Assembly (NCBI GenBank): GCA_947177415.1
Contig: CAMWUK010000001.1
Span: 1 to 64,000 of the forward strand
DNA from: an uncultured Clostridiaceae bacterium
GTDB lineage: Bacteria > Bacillota > Clostridia > Lachnospirales > Lachnospiraceae
Direction: 5' to 3'
Length of the DNA stretch: 64,000 nucleotides
This document shows, one piece after another, positions 38,756-49,090 of the stretch. Numbering within the stretch: the first letter of the stretch is position 1; every line of letters begins with the position of its first letter. Made by a program: the position numbers and the translations under genes. A model generated the notes under the pieces. It saw nothing but the letters and a program-made list of their open reading frames with translations. It was not told where the DNA came from and did not search any database.

Positions 38756-41494
38756 CTAACCATATATCATCCAGTCACTTCCTGCTGTTTCTGCTGCCTG
38801 CTCCGGCTCCGGGAAGTTAAAACCACTATTCTTTTTATGACGCTTTGGCTCATATATTTTTGTGGGGGCTGTCTCCTCTGAAAACAAGGCCATGCTGTCC
38901 GGCTGACTGCTGCTTTCCGCAAAAACATTTTCTGCCATATCCCATCCCGGCACTTTCATTTCCGGCATGAAATTCCCCACTGGTTCTGTCTGCGGTGCTG
39001 CCACTTCCGGCACAGCCCACTCCGGCAAAAAATCATCTGCCGGCTCTGTTTCCTGTACCTCTGACTGCTGCATAAATCCGTCTGCCATTTCTGCCCCGCT
39101 GCCAAAACCGCTGCCCTGTTTCTTCTGCAATGCCCCCTCTGCAATCTTCTCATGGAGGTTCGTGTTATAAAGACGGTACAAATCCGTGTCCTTGCTGATC
39201 CTGTTATCAAAAGGAATGACAACGCTCCCGCATTTTAGCAGCCCTGTACCACTGGAAGAATTGCTTACGAAACGCAGCTGCGCATCCGACACGCCTATGG
39301 TCTCCGCCAGTTTTGCACTGTCCACATTGGACTGTTTCAGCAGCACCACAAATTCACTGTTGGATAACAGTGTGGTGGCAATATAATTCTGTAATAAATC
39401 CGACACGTTCTGGCTGATACCCGTGCATAACCCGCCCTGCTTTCTGACCTTTTTCCAAAGCTGCTGCAGATACTTTGCACTGTACTCACTGCCAAGCAGC
39501 ACATGGCACTCGTCGATATACAGCCATGTTGCCCTGCCCCGCTTTGCGTTGTCCATTATCCTCTGCTGGATCGCCTCCATCATCACAAGCATTGCCACCG
39601 GTGCAAGCTGGCTCCCCAAATCCTGAATGCCGTACACCGTGAAACGGTTGTCCACGTCCACATTTGTATGGTGGTTGAAAATATTGAGCGAACCCTCCAC
39701 AAACAGCTCAAGGGAAAGTGCCAGCTCCTGCGCCTCCATCTCCTGCTGCGCTTTCAGTATCCTGTAAAAATCCGACATGACCGGGACCCTCTGCTGTTTC
39801 CATGCCGCCATATAAAGCCCACGGACACAGCGGTCAATGATGGAATGGTGTTTCTGGTTCAGGGCATTGCCTAACAACTGGTCGCAGAGGGAAAGCATAA
39901 ATTCCGACTTGTCAGCGATTACTTCCCGCAGCCCTTTCTCATTGATGTGCGCCATATCCGCCTCCAGCGGGTTGACAAAGTTCCTTGTATAAGCGGATAA
40001 ATTTACCACCGCGCCGCCATAGGTCGCCGCAATGTCAAAATATTCGTTCATCGGGTCTATGACTATCACATCATCATCGGTATTTAGGAACACGCTGCCC
40101 ATTTCCTGCTTTGCAAAAAAGGACTTGCCGGAACCCGGCACGCCAAAGATAAACCCGTTCCCGTTTATCAGTTTTTTCCGGTTCCCCACGTTAATGTTTT
40201 TGCTTATCTGGTTAATGCCGTAATAGTTGCCGCCGGCATCATTTAATTCCTGCACATTAAAGGGCAGTAATGCCGCAAGGGATTGTGTGAGCATGGTACG
40301 CATGGTCTCCACCTGCCTTACCCCGATAGGGAGTGCTGTATTTAATGCCTCCCGCTGTTTCAGGTAGTGGGTGTCTATGGTTACGGAGTTGCTCTTTCCA
40401 ATGCTTTCCACCGTTTCCGTGACACTCTCCAGCTCCTCCCTGCTTTCCGCCACAAGGATAATGCTGACCGCCGTATAAAATAAGCACTGGTCGTTTTCTC
40501 TCACGTCGTCCATGATTTCCTCAATGTCTTTTTTCTCCATGCGCTTTGCATAGGAGATTTCAGAGGAAAAGTCATTGTTTTTATTCCTTACCCGCTGCTG
40601 CTTGATAATGTCGCTCTCAATGCCGAGGTATTTTTTCTGCAGCTCTTTTGTCGTCATATCCTTTGGCACCGGCACCACGTCAATGCTCACAATGGAGTGG
40701 ACGGGTAAGGAAGTGATTACATTTAAGAACCTGTCGGAAAGGCTGCTCGGATATTTTTTGATGAACAGCGCCCTCACAAACTTTCCCTCATCCTCGATAT
40801 GCTCTGGGAAGTATTTCAGCATCCCATTACATAAATCGTTGCGGAAGTCTGCGCCCACCTTTTTTGCGTGCCTGATGTCAAAATCAAAACCATCCTCCCT
40901 GCCAAGATGGTAAAAGTCATGCAATACCTTTAACCTCTCATTGCCGGAAAGCGGCTCTATCTCAGTACCCAGCTCCCCAAACGCTTTGTGGAGGACAGCC
41001 TCCAGCGTGGCAAACTGCGCCTTTGCCTCCTCAAAATTTTTCCTCTCTACGGTCAGTGTCAGATACCGTTCCTGCTCTATCCCCTGCCTGCCCTCACGGA
41101 TTTTGTCCTCTATGATGTCATTGTAGATTTTACGGAACCGGTCAAACCCATCCTGCCGATACGAAAGCAGCACCATCTCCCTCAAATCCGCCATGTCCTT
41201 ATTCTTGTTGTTGACCGTGATTTTGAAATTACAGTCCAGTGAATTAAGGAACTTGCAGTACCTCTCAAAAATGCTTTCCTGCTCCTCCTCATTTGCCGTT
41301 GTATAGTTAATGTCCGTAAACCGGTAACATTTGGAATATTTATTCATGGACGCATTCCGTCCCCTGCCCACCTCAAAAATACCGTTTTCCGCCACCGATA
41401 CTATTTCAATCGTTTCCTGTATGGATTTTGGGGTTCTGTAAAGGGGTACATCCGCCTTTTTAAGTTCCTTAAATCCATCTGAAAAAATTCCCAT
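38756..41494 (-). CDS. virB4: VirB4-like conjugation ATPase
   Basis: FIFGVPGSGKSFFAKQEMG; VIDPMNEYFDIA; WLYIDECHVLL; GGLCTGISQNVSDLL. Confidence 0.94.
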   Translation of the reverse strand: MGIFSDGFKELKKADVPLYRTPKSIQETIEIVSVAENGIFEVGRGRNASMNKYSKCYRFTDINYTTANEEEQESIFERYCKFLNSLDCNFKITVNNKNKDMADLREMVLLSYRQDGFDRFRKIYNDIIEDKIREGRQGIEQERYLTLTVERKNFEEAKAQFATLEAVLHKAFGELGTEIEPLSGNERLKVLHDFYHLGREDGFDFDIRHAKKVGADFRNDLCNGMLKYFPEHIEDEGKFVRALFIKKYPSSLSDRFLNVITSLPVHSIVSIDVVPVPKDMTTKELQKKYLGIESDIIKQQRVRNKNNDFSSEISYAKRMEKKDIEEIMDDVRENDQCLFYTAVSIILVAESREELESVTETVESIGKSNSVTIDTHYLKQREALNTALPIGVRQVETMRTMLTQSLAALLPFNVQELNDAGGNYYGINQISKNINVGNRKKLINGNGFIFGVPGSGKSFFAKQEMGSVFLNTDDDVIVIDPMNEYFDIAATYGGAVVNLSAYTRNFVNPLEADMAHINEKGLREVIADKSEFMLSLCDQLLGNALNQKHHSIIDRCVRGLYMAAWKQQRVPVMSDFYRILKAQQEMEAQELALSLELFVEGSLNIFNHHTNVDVDNRFTVYGIQDLGSQLAPVAMLVMMEAIQQRIMDNAKRGRATWLYIDECHVLLGSEYSAKYLQQLWKKVRKQGGLCTGISQNVSDLLQNYIATTLLSNSEFVVLLKQSNVDSAKLAETIGVSDAQLRFVSNSSSGTGLLKCGSVVIPFDNRISKDTDLYRLYNTNLHEKIAEGALQKKQGSGFGSGAEMADGFMQQSEVQETEPADDFLPEWAVPEVAAPQTEPVGNFMPEMKVPGWDMAENVFAESSSQPDSMALFSEETAPTKIYEPKRHKKNSGFNFPEPEQAAETAGSDWMIYG

Positions 41495-41566
41495 GTTGCA
41501 CCTCCATATATAATGAGAGCCGGCTGAAAACTCCCTGCCGGCTCCCCATCTGTACTGTTTTCTTTC

Positions 41567-42550
41567 TTACTGGTTCCTCTCCGGACAGAATGACGCACAC
41601 CTGCCGGTCTCAATATCCGCAATACATTTCAGTATCGGGTAAGCCTGCTGCGGCACCACCGCATTCCCAAGTGAAAACATACGGCTGCCCCACAGCGGAT
41701 GCGCCTCTGCAATGCGGCTTACCCCTTCCGGCTCCCGTTCCCACTGCCTGTGTCCGTCCATCCAATGGGGAAGCCCATCAGCCATTCCACCCAGTCCGGG
41801 TTGATTTTGTGCTGTTTCATGGACAGGTCCACGACTTCCGTAAACAGCTCCTTCTGTTCCTCCGTCTCCGGTTCGTGAAACTCCGTTCCCGTCTGCTCCA
41901 TCACTTCCGGGGTGCAGAACACTTTCATCTGCAGGTTTGGCTGCCAAAGCGTCCCCGTTGAGTTGAGTTTCTTTAACGTCCCCGTTTTTTTCATCCTGCC
42001 AATGAGGGCAGTGGAAACATCCATCTTCCCAATGGAAGCCACCGGCGTCGGCCAGGTGTCCGGCAATGAATACCCGTTTCCTCTCATGCCACGCGCCGAC
42101 GGCGAGAGCAGGTAGTACGAAGGCCCGGACTTCATAGCCTGCTCCTTCCAGATCAGAAACCGTCTTTTCGAGCCCCATGTTGAGGAACCCAGCAACATTT
42201 TCTCCAAGCACCCAAGCGGGGGAGAGCTCTTTGATGACTCTAAGCATTTCCGGCCAGAGGTAACGGTCATCTTCAAAGCCCCTTCGCTTCCCGGCAAAGG
42301 AAAACGGCTGACAGGGGAATCCCCCTGAGATAAGTGTGACATTGTGTTCGTTTGTTCTCGCATAAAACTCCTCCTTGTTCAAATCCCTGATGTCCTTAAA
42401 TCTCGGCACATCTTTCCAATGTTTTTGTAATATCTCATTCTGAAAATCAGCCCATTCGCACTGTGCAACGGTGCGGAACCCTGCCGCCTCCGCCGCAAGG
42501 TCAAGCCCGCCAATGCCGGTAAACAGGCTGATGTGTGTTAAATCCTGCAT
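41567..42550 (-). CDS. dcm: DNA cytosine-5 methyltransferase
   Basis: [60 protein letters not shown]. Confidence 0.94.
   Translation of the reverse strand: MQDLTHISLFTGIGGLDLAAEAAGFRTVAQCEWADFQNEILQKHWKDVPRFKDIRDLNKEEFYARTNEHNVTLISGGFPCQPFSFAGKRRGFEDDRYLWPEMLRVIKELSPAWVLGENVAGFLNMGLEKTVSDLEGAGYEVRAFVLPALAVGAWHERKRVFIAGHLADAGGFHWEDGCFHCPHWQDEKNGDVKETQLNGDALAAKPADESVLHPGSDGADGNGVSRTGDGGTEGAVYGSRGPVHETAQNQPGLGGMADGLPHWMDGHRQWEREPEGVSRIAEAHPLWGSRMFSLGNAVVPQQAYPILKCIADIETGRCASFCPERNQ
41719..42363 (-). CDS. 214-codon ORF nested in an alternate frame of dcm (putative overprinted gene)
   Basis: Perfect AAGGAGG 6 nt before [47 protein letters not shown]...[19 protein letters not shown]-type motif. 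Confidence 0.55.
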   Translation of the reverse strand: MREQTNTMSHLSQGDSPVSRFPLPGSEGALKMTVTSGRKCLESSKSSPPLGCLEKMLLGSSTWGSKRRFLIWKEQAMKSGPSYYLLSPSARGMRGNGYSLPDTWPTPVASIGKMDVSTALIGRMKKTGTLKKLNSTGTLWQPNLQMKVFCTPEVMEQTGTEFHEPETEEQKELFTEVVDLSMKQHKINPDWVEWLMGFPIGWTDTGSGNGSRKG

Positions 42551-42625
42551 ATATCTCCTTTCCCAATAAAAAAAGACATTCTCCCCATACAGCGGAAAAT
42601 GCCCTGACTGTTGATTATTCTTTTT

Positions 42626-43126
42626 TTACCGTCCGTACTTATACCAGACGGCTAAAGCCATAAAAACAATAAGAAATAAAACTGTTAAGATAAGCATACG
42701 GATCATCTTTTTTCGGACCGTGGCAAAGTCGCCTTTGCCACTGCTGCCCCCTTTCTTTCCCCTGCTGCTTTTCCCTGCTGTCTTATTTTTTGTTTCTTCC
42801 TCCTGCCGTAACTTCTGTACTGCCTGCTCCCCCTCCGTGGAAGCATACGTTAAGGCCTGGTTCGCAAAGGCAAAGTGCAGCTTTAATTTCATCATTTCCA
42901 TGAATGTCATGCCATGATAGGAATAGAAACCCGTCATGGCGATGGGCGCAACCACCGGGATAGCAATATAGGTGCTGACTGTCAGCCCCACATGCTGATA
43001 CAAAAGCAGCACAATCCCGCCGCCCACGGCCACGGATAAGACGGAATACACAAGCTGCCTTGCGGAAAGCCCCAACACCACGGACTCCTTGTAGTTGTCA
43101 ATGTTTTTGTTGATTTCTATAACCAC
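42626..43126 (-). CDS. PrgI-family protein
   Basis: MVIEINKNIDNYKESVVLGLSARQLVYSVLSVAVGGGIVLLLY; two TM helices, between VirB4 and VirB6-like genes. Confidence 0.85.
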   Translation of the reverse strand: MVIEINKNIDNYKESVVLGLSARQLVYSVLSVAVGGGIVLLLYQHVGLTVSTYIAIPVVAPIAMTGFYSYHGMTFMEMMKLKLHFAFANQALTYASTEGEQAVQKLRQEEETKNKTAGKSSRGKKGGSSGKGDFATVRKKMIRMLILTVLFLIVFMALAVWYKYGR

Positions 43127-43128
43127 TG

Positions 43129-43761
43129 CTATCTTCCCCTCCCTTCCTTTTCCGGTTCCTTACATTCTGTTTCCTTCTCCCTTTCCGTATCCACAAACTC
43201 CTGCCCATCCACGGATGTGATATTGACATACTCGCCAAGGATACAGAGAGCCTCATCATAGCTGCCGGAAGAACAGATACGCCCCTTCATTTCCTCCGCC
43301 TGCGCTTTCAGCCCATGCTCCCTTAACGTCTGTGCGGCAATCCCCGCCAGATTAAAGATGTTGCCATTTTCCCCGATCAGGGCACAGTCCGGCTTTTCCA
43401 CGGATTCCTTTCTGAAACCTCCCAGACGGTTCGGCACATAGTCAGACAGCCATGTGCCGCCAAATGTCTCATGTGTCTGTAACCGCCATATGGCGAATTT
43501 CCCCATATCCAGCTTTACATCCTCAAAAGGATATAAAATACAGGCCAGCCCGTCATGCTCAAACACGGACACTTCCTGAAACTCTGTCCCATCCAGCAGA
43601 ATGCCCGCCTCTGTGAGCATCTGGTTGATTCCGTCCACCCACTCTTTCGGCTCCCCTCCGCAGCCAAGCAGGACAAGCCCCTCCTTATCCCCCATGCAGC
43701 GTAAATCTTCCGTCGTAACATTCCTGATATTCAAAAATTTGTCCCCCTTTCCTTTTTGCAA
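43129..43761 (-). CDS. Conserved ICE hypothetical protein
   Basis: ORF within T4SS operon. Confidence 0.65.
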   Translation of the reverse strand: MQKGKGDKFLNIRNVTTEDLRCMGDKEGLVLLGCGGEPKEWVDGINQMLTEAGILLDGTEFQEVSVFEHDGLACILYPFEDVKLDMGKFAIWRLQTHETFGGTWLSDYVPNRLGGFRKESVEKPDCALIGENGNIFNLAGIAAQTLREHGLKAQAEEMKGRICSSGSYDEALCILGEYVNITSVDGQEFVDTEREKETECKEPEKEGRGR

Positions 43762-43788
43762 ATATCACTTTTTCTGCCAGCCCTCTCT

Positions 43789-44202
43789 TTATCTGCCTTT
43801 TTCCTGCTGTTTTTCCTGTTGTTTTTCCCGTGTTATACCCATAACCGTCCGTTCAAAATTCTCCATACCTTCCGGTGCTACCTCACGCAGCTTTTCCGGG
43901 TCGAACAGATACAACGGATAAGAACAGAAACCACTATTTCCCATCAAACCTGTAAACTCCCCAAGCCCGTGTTTCTCAATGAACCCCTCCAGTTCCGGGC
44001 AGTTATTGGTATCAACATATCCGCAGTAATCCGGGCATGGCGCACTGATATTTACCGTCAAATCCGCAAAGGGTTCCGGATATTCCCCATCCACTTCAAC
44101 CAGTCCGATATAAATCCTGTTATTATCCATATAGGAACTGATTTCCAGTTCCAGCTTTACCTTCCCCGAAAAACGGCTTTCCATTTCCAACTGTTTATTC
44201 AT
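43789..44202 (-). CDS. Conserved ICE hypothetical protein
   Basis: ORF MNKQLEMESRFSGKVKLELEISSYMDNNRIYIGLVEVDGEYPEPFADLTVNI. Confidence 0.65.
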   Translation of the reverse strand: MNKQLEMESRFSGKVKLELEISSYMDNNRIYIGLVEVDGEYPEPFADLTVNISAPCPDYCGYVDTNNCPELEGFIEKHGLGEFTGLMGNSGFCSYPLYLFDPEKLREVAPEGMENFERTVMGITREKQQEKQQEKGR

Positions 44203-44213
44203 TCACATACCTC

Positions 44214-45056
44214 CTATAGTCCCAACGCCTTACTGGTAAGGCTCTGGGCTCCTTTTACACTTCCCACGGTCAGCGCAATCGTAAATGTCATCTCACACAG
44301 ATAAATAAGGGTTTTCGCCCAATCAGAATAATCCCCCGTAAAGGACGGCAGCCCCGCATTGATAAAGGCATTGCAGACGATAATCGCCAGTGCCATTGTA
44401 ACCGCCTCAAACGCCACCGACAGGAAATACTTGCTGTAAGTGACGGCTGTGTGTGCCACCATCCGGTTGCCACTCATGGTAGAGTAGGCAATCGAACCGA
44501 TTGGCACGATGATTAGCAGTTTCAGAAAGCGGAAATATACCGTGTAAAGCAGGAAGAAACCGCAGATTATCACTATCAGCGACAGCAATGCCGCCAGTAT
44601 CAGCATAATCAGGCTCTCCCCAAACCCTAAGTTTTCAATAACCTCCGCCTGTTCCTTTGCGATTTTCAGTTCCGTGTTGTTCCCTGCACTGAGCAGCCCC
44701 ACCAGATTGCCGATGGAAGTAAAAAAGGCTTTCATGATCGTTACATTGTTTGCCACCATATACTCCGCCAGCCCAAGCCGGATCAGGATACGCAGGATTA
44801 CCTCAAACCTCATTTCCTCCCTTATATCAATACTTTCCGAGCAGAACCCTATCACAAAGAACAGCACCACAAGGGAAGAACCGACAGCCACAAATATAGG
44901 CTCAATGCCGGCTATGACATTCCACGGCCCGCCTCCCTTAAATGCGTCGGGGGACTGCCCCAAAAGGTCAAATATAAGGGAAATCTGGTTATTCCAGAAC
45001 CCGAACACCGCCTCCAGAAGGGCAAGGATTTTATCCCCCAGCTTAAAAATGTCCAT
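44214..45056 (-). CDS. VirB6/TrbL-like membrane protein
   Basis: Polytopic ~280 aa next to Maff2-like gene. Confidence 0.8.
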   Translation of the reverse strand: MDIFKLGDKILALLEAVFGFWNNQISLIFDLLGQSPDAFKGGGPWNVIAGIEPIFVAVGSSLVVLFFVIGFCSESIDIREEMRFEVILRILIRLGLAEYMVANNVTIMKAFFTSIGNLVGLLSAGNNTELKIAKEQAEVIENLGFGESLIMLILAALLSLIVIICGFFLLYTVYFRFLKLLIIVPIGSIAYSTMSGNRMVAHTAVTYSKYFLSVAFEAVTMALAIIVCNAFINAGLPSFTGDYSDWAKTLIYLCEMTFTIALTVGSVKGAQSLTSKALGL

Positions 45057-45082
45057 TTCAAGTCACCTCATTTCCGCTTTTC

Positions 45083-45436
45083 CTAAAATCCCAAGAATGT
45101 CAGCACAGAGGAAATCCCTGCCATCATAGCTCCCGCAACGATCCCTTTCAGTGCGGAGTTCATGGTAGAGGAATCCTGCTGCTGGTATGCCTGTGCAAAT
45201 TCCATGACATTTTTTGCAAGGATAATGACGCCCACTGCCCCGATCACTGCAATCACTAACGTCTTTAAGTTGTCAAGCGGCTTTGTGACGGCACTGGTAT
45301 CTCCGCCCGCCGCAAAAGCCGTCACTGTCATTTGTGACATGGCATACACCGCCCCGGCAAAAGCCGGAACCAGAACCTTTTTGCAGAAACCGGCAATATT
45401 GTTTTGTTTTTTCTTACTTGTGTTGTTTCTCATCAT
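45083..45436 (-). CDS. Maff2/VirB2-like small membrane protein
   Basis: Two TM; TKPLDNLKTLVIAVIGAVGVIILAKNVMEFAQAYQQQDSSTMNSALKGIVAGAMMAG. Confidence 0.82.
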   Translation of the reverse strand: MMRNNTSKKKQNNIAGFCKKVLVPAFAGAVYAMSQMTVTAFAAGGDTSAVTKPLDNLKTLVIAVIGAVGVIILAKNVMEFAQAYQQQDSSTMNSALKGIVAGAMMAGISSVLTFLGF

Positions 45437-45462
45437 TGCTATCTCCTTTTCTTCAAAAATAA

Positions 45463-45513
45463 CGGAGATAAAAATATGGACAGACTTCTTCCATCCACGG
45501 CTTTTTATCTCCG
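45463..45513 (-). promoter_or_regulatory. 5'-leader hairpin CGGAGATAAAAA/TTTTTATCTCCG before the Maff2-like gene
   Basis: Perfect 12-bp arms, 27-nt loop, just upstream of the ribosome-binding site. Confidence 0.5.
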
Positions 45514-45639
45514 CTGATGAAACAAGTCCATCCACATCTGCTCTTTATATCCATCGGGAATACTCCCGTTACTTAAGTGAAACCGGGCTTTCCCCGGTAC
45601 GTTAATGCCTTAACCGCCCCCTTTCATACTATTTTTCTT

Positions 45640-47943
45640 TTATTCGTATCTTCTGCGTATCTCCATCATCCGTACCACCGAAGTTTCCGGATAGAAGTAT
45701 GACAGTATCACATCCTTTGGCACACGGACAGCCATTGCCCGCTTTAATTCCTCTTTCTGCTCCACGGTAAATTTCCAGTGGAACATACGGTAGGAAATGG
45801 AATCTGCTGCCTGGTCCTCCCTGCCTGCAGGCTGCTGTTGTTTTCTCCTTTCTGATACCGTCTCCGGCTTTCCGTCATTGCCTGCCACAACCGGCTCCTC
45901 CGTTCCTTCATTTCCTATTACAAAGGATTCCGGTATTCCTGCATCGAAAACCTCTGGAACATCTGACACCCCTGAACCTCCTGCTGCAAATGGTTCTCCT
46001 GTTTCATCTTCCGTATCAAAGGCATATTCCAGCTCCGGCTCCATATCCTCATTCAGCCGGTCCCGCTGCTCCTGCTCATCCAAATCCATAAAGCGTTTTT
46101 CCACTTCCATCTGCCCTAACAGCATGAAATCCTCATAAGGGATTGTGTCAATATAAACCGGCTCCCCCTTTGCTTTCAGTCCCTCATAGTAGGCAAGTGA
46201 CTTCTCATTCAGTATGGTAAATCCCGGTTCCACACTTTCCCCCTCCGCTGCCGGCTCATGCTCATAAGGCACGCCTTCCCCGTCTGCGGTTTGGGAAAAT
46301 ATTGGGTGTCCAAAAGGATTATATTTATTGTCCAGTATCGGATCGAACCCACGGATAAAGATAAGGCACTTTTTATTGTCCATCTTCCTGACTTCATCGG
46401 GTGTCATAATCTCCCTGCCCAGGACATCATAATTCCTTGAGGAACTTCCCTGCCGACCTCTGGTTTCCCCACTTGATTTTTTATCAATGGTCGCCTTGCC
46501 AAGCAGCTTTGAGATATACTCATGGGTGCTCTGTTCGTTTCCGCCGAGATAAACCAAACTGTCACAATTCCCCGGTATCGTTTCCCAAGTATCCTTAAAC
46601 AGTGCCTTTATCTGTGCAAGGTTCTGAATGATAATCACACTGGAAATCTCACGGCTGCGCATGGTGGATAACAGCGAGCAGTAATCATCCGGCAATGCCA
46701 CATTGCTGAACTCATCCAGCATAAAAGTGACATGCACCGGCAGCCTGCCCCCGCAGTTAAAATCCGCCTGATAGTACAGTTCCTGAAATATCTGCGTGTA
46801 GAGCATTCCGATGATATAGTTATAGGATTTATCCGAATCCGGTATCACACAGAATAATGCGGTTTTCGTCTTTCCATCCCCATTGACGCCAATGCCAAGC
46901 TCCGCAAGGTTTAACTCATCCCTTGACAGCATACGGAGGACCTGCTTATTCTCCAGAGTTGCCAGACGGGAGTTGGCACTGATAATAATGGAACGGACTG
47001 TATCGCCCGCACCACGCATACACTTGTTGTATTGCTTGACCGCCGGGTGGTTATCTTTCAAAGGGCTTGTCGCCTCCAGAAACTTCATTCTGGTATCCAG
47101 CATGGACGGCTTGCCCTTTTCCGTGACTTCTGCCTCCTCCATGAGTTTCAGCACAGAGGCAAAATTCCGTTTTGACGGCTTTTCTTCCAGCCACACATAA
47201 TAGAAAAGTGCCTGCAGGAACAGCCCTTCCGCTTTCTCCCAGAACGGATCGGAGGGGTTGGAGCCTTTCGGGGTGGTGTTGCTCATAATGTTCGTTATCA
47301 GCTTTACCACATCCGTTTCCTCACGGATATAGGCAAAGGGATTGTAACAGTCCGACTTTCCCATTTCCAGAAGGTTAATGACTTTCACGTTGTAACCGTT
47401 ATTTTTCAGCATTTCCCCTTCGCTCCGCAGCAGTTCCCCTTTCGGATCGGTTAAAATAAAGGAAGTGTTTAACTGCATTAAATTGGGCTTTACCTCATAG
47501 AACGTCTTTCCTGCACCGGAACCACCAATAATAAGGACATTGTTATTGAGTTTGGTGTGCCTTGTATCAAGGCTCATACGGACATTCTGGCTCAGTATGC
47601 GGTTCCTGTTCTCATCCTTGTCTGCCAGAAAGCGGTTGACCTGCTTTATATCTGCCAGCTTTGAAGTTCCGTATTCCTTCCCCGGCATGAAATTCCTCTG
47701 GCTTGTATAATACATGACCACGATTACCGCATATACCAGCAGTGCATAGCCGATCATGCGGAAGGTAAATTCATTATAATAATCGTGAAGGGGATAGGAA
47801 CATACAATGGAAAACCTCTCCAGGAACTCATTAAACTCTATCCCCTCCCGCCATGCCCCTGCCACCAGATACCCAAGAAAGGCAGAGGCAATGGCACCAA
47901 TTACAATCATTATGATATTTGGTTTCTTCTTTGTTGTCTGCAT
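45640..47943 (-). CDS. virD4: VirD4/TraG type IV coupling protein
   Basis: VLIIGGSGAGKTFYEVKPNLMQ; LTDPKGELLRSEGEML; FMLDEFSNVALPDDY. Confidence 0.94.
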   Translation of the reverse strand: MQTTKKKPNIIMIVIGAIASAFLGYLVAGAWREGIEFNEFLERFSIVCSYPLHDYYNEFTFRMIGYALLVYAVIVVMYYTSQRNFMPGKEYGTSKLADIKQVNRFLADKDENRNRILSQNVRMSLDTRHTKLNNNVLIIGGSGAGKTFYEVKPNLMQLNTSFILTDPKGELLRSEGEMLKNNGYNVKVINLLEMGKSDCYNPFAYIREETDVVKLITNIMSNTTPKGSNPSDPFWEKAEGLFLQALFYYVWLEEKPSKRNFASVLKLMEEAEVTEKGKPSMLDTRMKFLEATSPLKDNHPAVKQYNKCMRGAGDTVRSIIISANSRLATLENKQVLRMLSRDELNLAELGIGVNGDGKTKTALFCVIPDSDKSYNYIIGMLYTQIFQELYYQADFNCGGRLPVHVTFMLDEFSNVALPDDYCSLLSTMRSREISSVIIIQNLAQIKALFKDTWETIPGNCDSLVYLGGNEQSTHEYISKLLGKATIDKKSSGETRGRQGSSSRNYDVLGREIMTPDEVRKMDNKKCLIFIRGFDPILDNKYNPFGHPIFSQTADGEGVPYEHEPAAEGESVEPGFTILNEKSLAYYEGLKAKGEPVYIDTIPYEDFMLLGQMEVEKRFMDLDEQEQRDRLNEDMEPELEYAFDTEDETGEPFAAGGSGVSDVPEVFDAGIPESFVIGNEGTEEPVVAGNDGKPETVSERRKQQQPAGREDQAADSISYRMFHWKFTVEQKEELKRAMAVRVPKDVILSYFYPETSVVRMMEIRRRYE

Positions 47944-47945
47944 TG

Positions 47946-49058
47946 CTAACGCCTCCTGACTCTTTCCGTTGTTTTTGCCGGCTGCGGCTTTGCTGCCCTG
48001 TAATGCTGCCTTACTGCTGCCTCCACCCTGTCATAATGCCCGCTGTAAAGTTCTTCCCCTTTTATGGTACGGAGTACCCGGTTGTCTGCGGAGTAAATCT
48101 TATATTCCCTGTTCTTGTCCAGATAGGTGAGCAGCGTCTTTCCATTATGGATTTCCATAATATCTGCCTTGTTTATCCAGATATACCCCTCATTCTGCCC
48201 ATACATGCCCGGCACCCTTGTCTTTACGGCACGGTCATTTTCCTGTGCAATCAGCTTTTTTGTGATGGTAATGTCAAGCAGTGAAGTGTTTTTCGACGCT
48301 GCTATCTGCCTCATGCGGTTGCTTAGTTCCTGATACCTGCTGATCCTCCGGTCAAACGCCTCCCGTTCCATGATGACACGGTAATTGCCCGCATCATCTG
48401 CCCTGTCAAGAACACCGATCTTCGCAAGCTGCCCGATCACTTTTTCCGCCTCGTCTGCCCCCACCTGCAGGTCTGCCTTTACCGCCTCCACGCTGACCAG
48501 CTTTTTCTCCACTGCATAATGGCCGACTTTCTGTATCAGCCCGTCAATGGCGCTGTCTGCCCGGACTGTCTCATCCGCATGGAGTTTCCGTGGGGATTTT
48601 CCGTTTTTTTCATTCTCCAGATACTGTAATATCTGTTTCAGCTTTTCCTCATTGCCGCTTTTTAAGTATTCATCCATATTGAATACCCTGCCGTCCTGTA
48701 ACTTCTGCGACATCATCCGTATCCTCGGCGCTGCCTCGGAATGAAACATCACTTCCGTAATACCGTCATTCCTGTTGGCATCCGGCATTTCCGAATACAG
48801 AATCCCGTATCTTTTCGCCAGTTTACGGAACTTCTTCAAATCCTCATCCGCAAAGGAAAGCACCTGTATGTCGCCGCCTTTTGCCAGCAGCCCCTTCAGG
48901 TTTGTCTTTCCCATTTCCTTCTCATGCTCTAACATTGCCACAATCAAATCCAGCGCTTTCTGCATGGAATGGATTCCGGCACTCCCCATTTTCATGGCTA
49001 TCTCTATCCCGTCATAAGTGACACGGATAATCTGTACTGCGTCTGCTATCTCTGACAT
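47946..49058 (-). CDS. PcfB/DUF3801-like protein
   Basis: VTYDGIEIAMKMGSAGIHSMQKALDLIVAMLEHEKEMGKTNLKGLLAKGGDIQVLSF. Confidence 0.75.
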   Translation of the reverse strand: MSEIADAVQIIRVTYDGIEIAMKMGSAGIHSMQKALDLIVAMLEHEKEMGKTNLKGLLAKGGDIQVLSFADEDLKKFRKLAKRYGILYSEMPDANRNDGITEVMFHSEAAPRIRMMSQKLQDGRVFNMDEYLKSGNEEKLKQILQYLENEKNGKSPRKLHADETVRADSAIDGLIQKVGHYAVEKKLVSVEAVKADLQVGADEAEKVIGQLAKIGVLDRADDAGNYRVIMEREAFDRRISRYQELSNRMRQIAASKNTSLLDITITKKLIAQENDRAVKTRVPGMYGQNEGYIWINKADIMEIHNGKTLLTYLDKNREYKIYSADNRVLRTIKGEELYSGHYDRVEAAVRQHYRAAKPQPAKTTERVRRR

Positions 49059-49090
49059 TTTTTACCTCCAATCGTATTAAATATTTTCCT

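Noticed and set aside
37947-38759. 270-aa plus-strand ORF
   Set aside because: Antisense to the NlpC/P60 gene; Phe/Ser-rich mirror of Lys-rich sense codons
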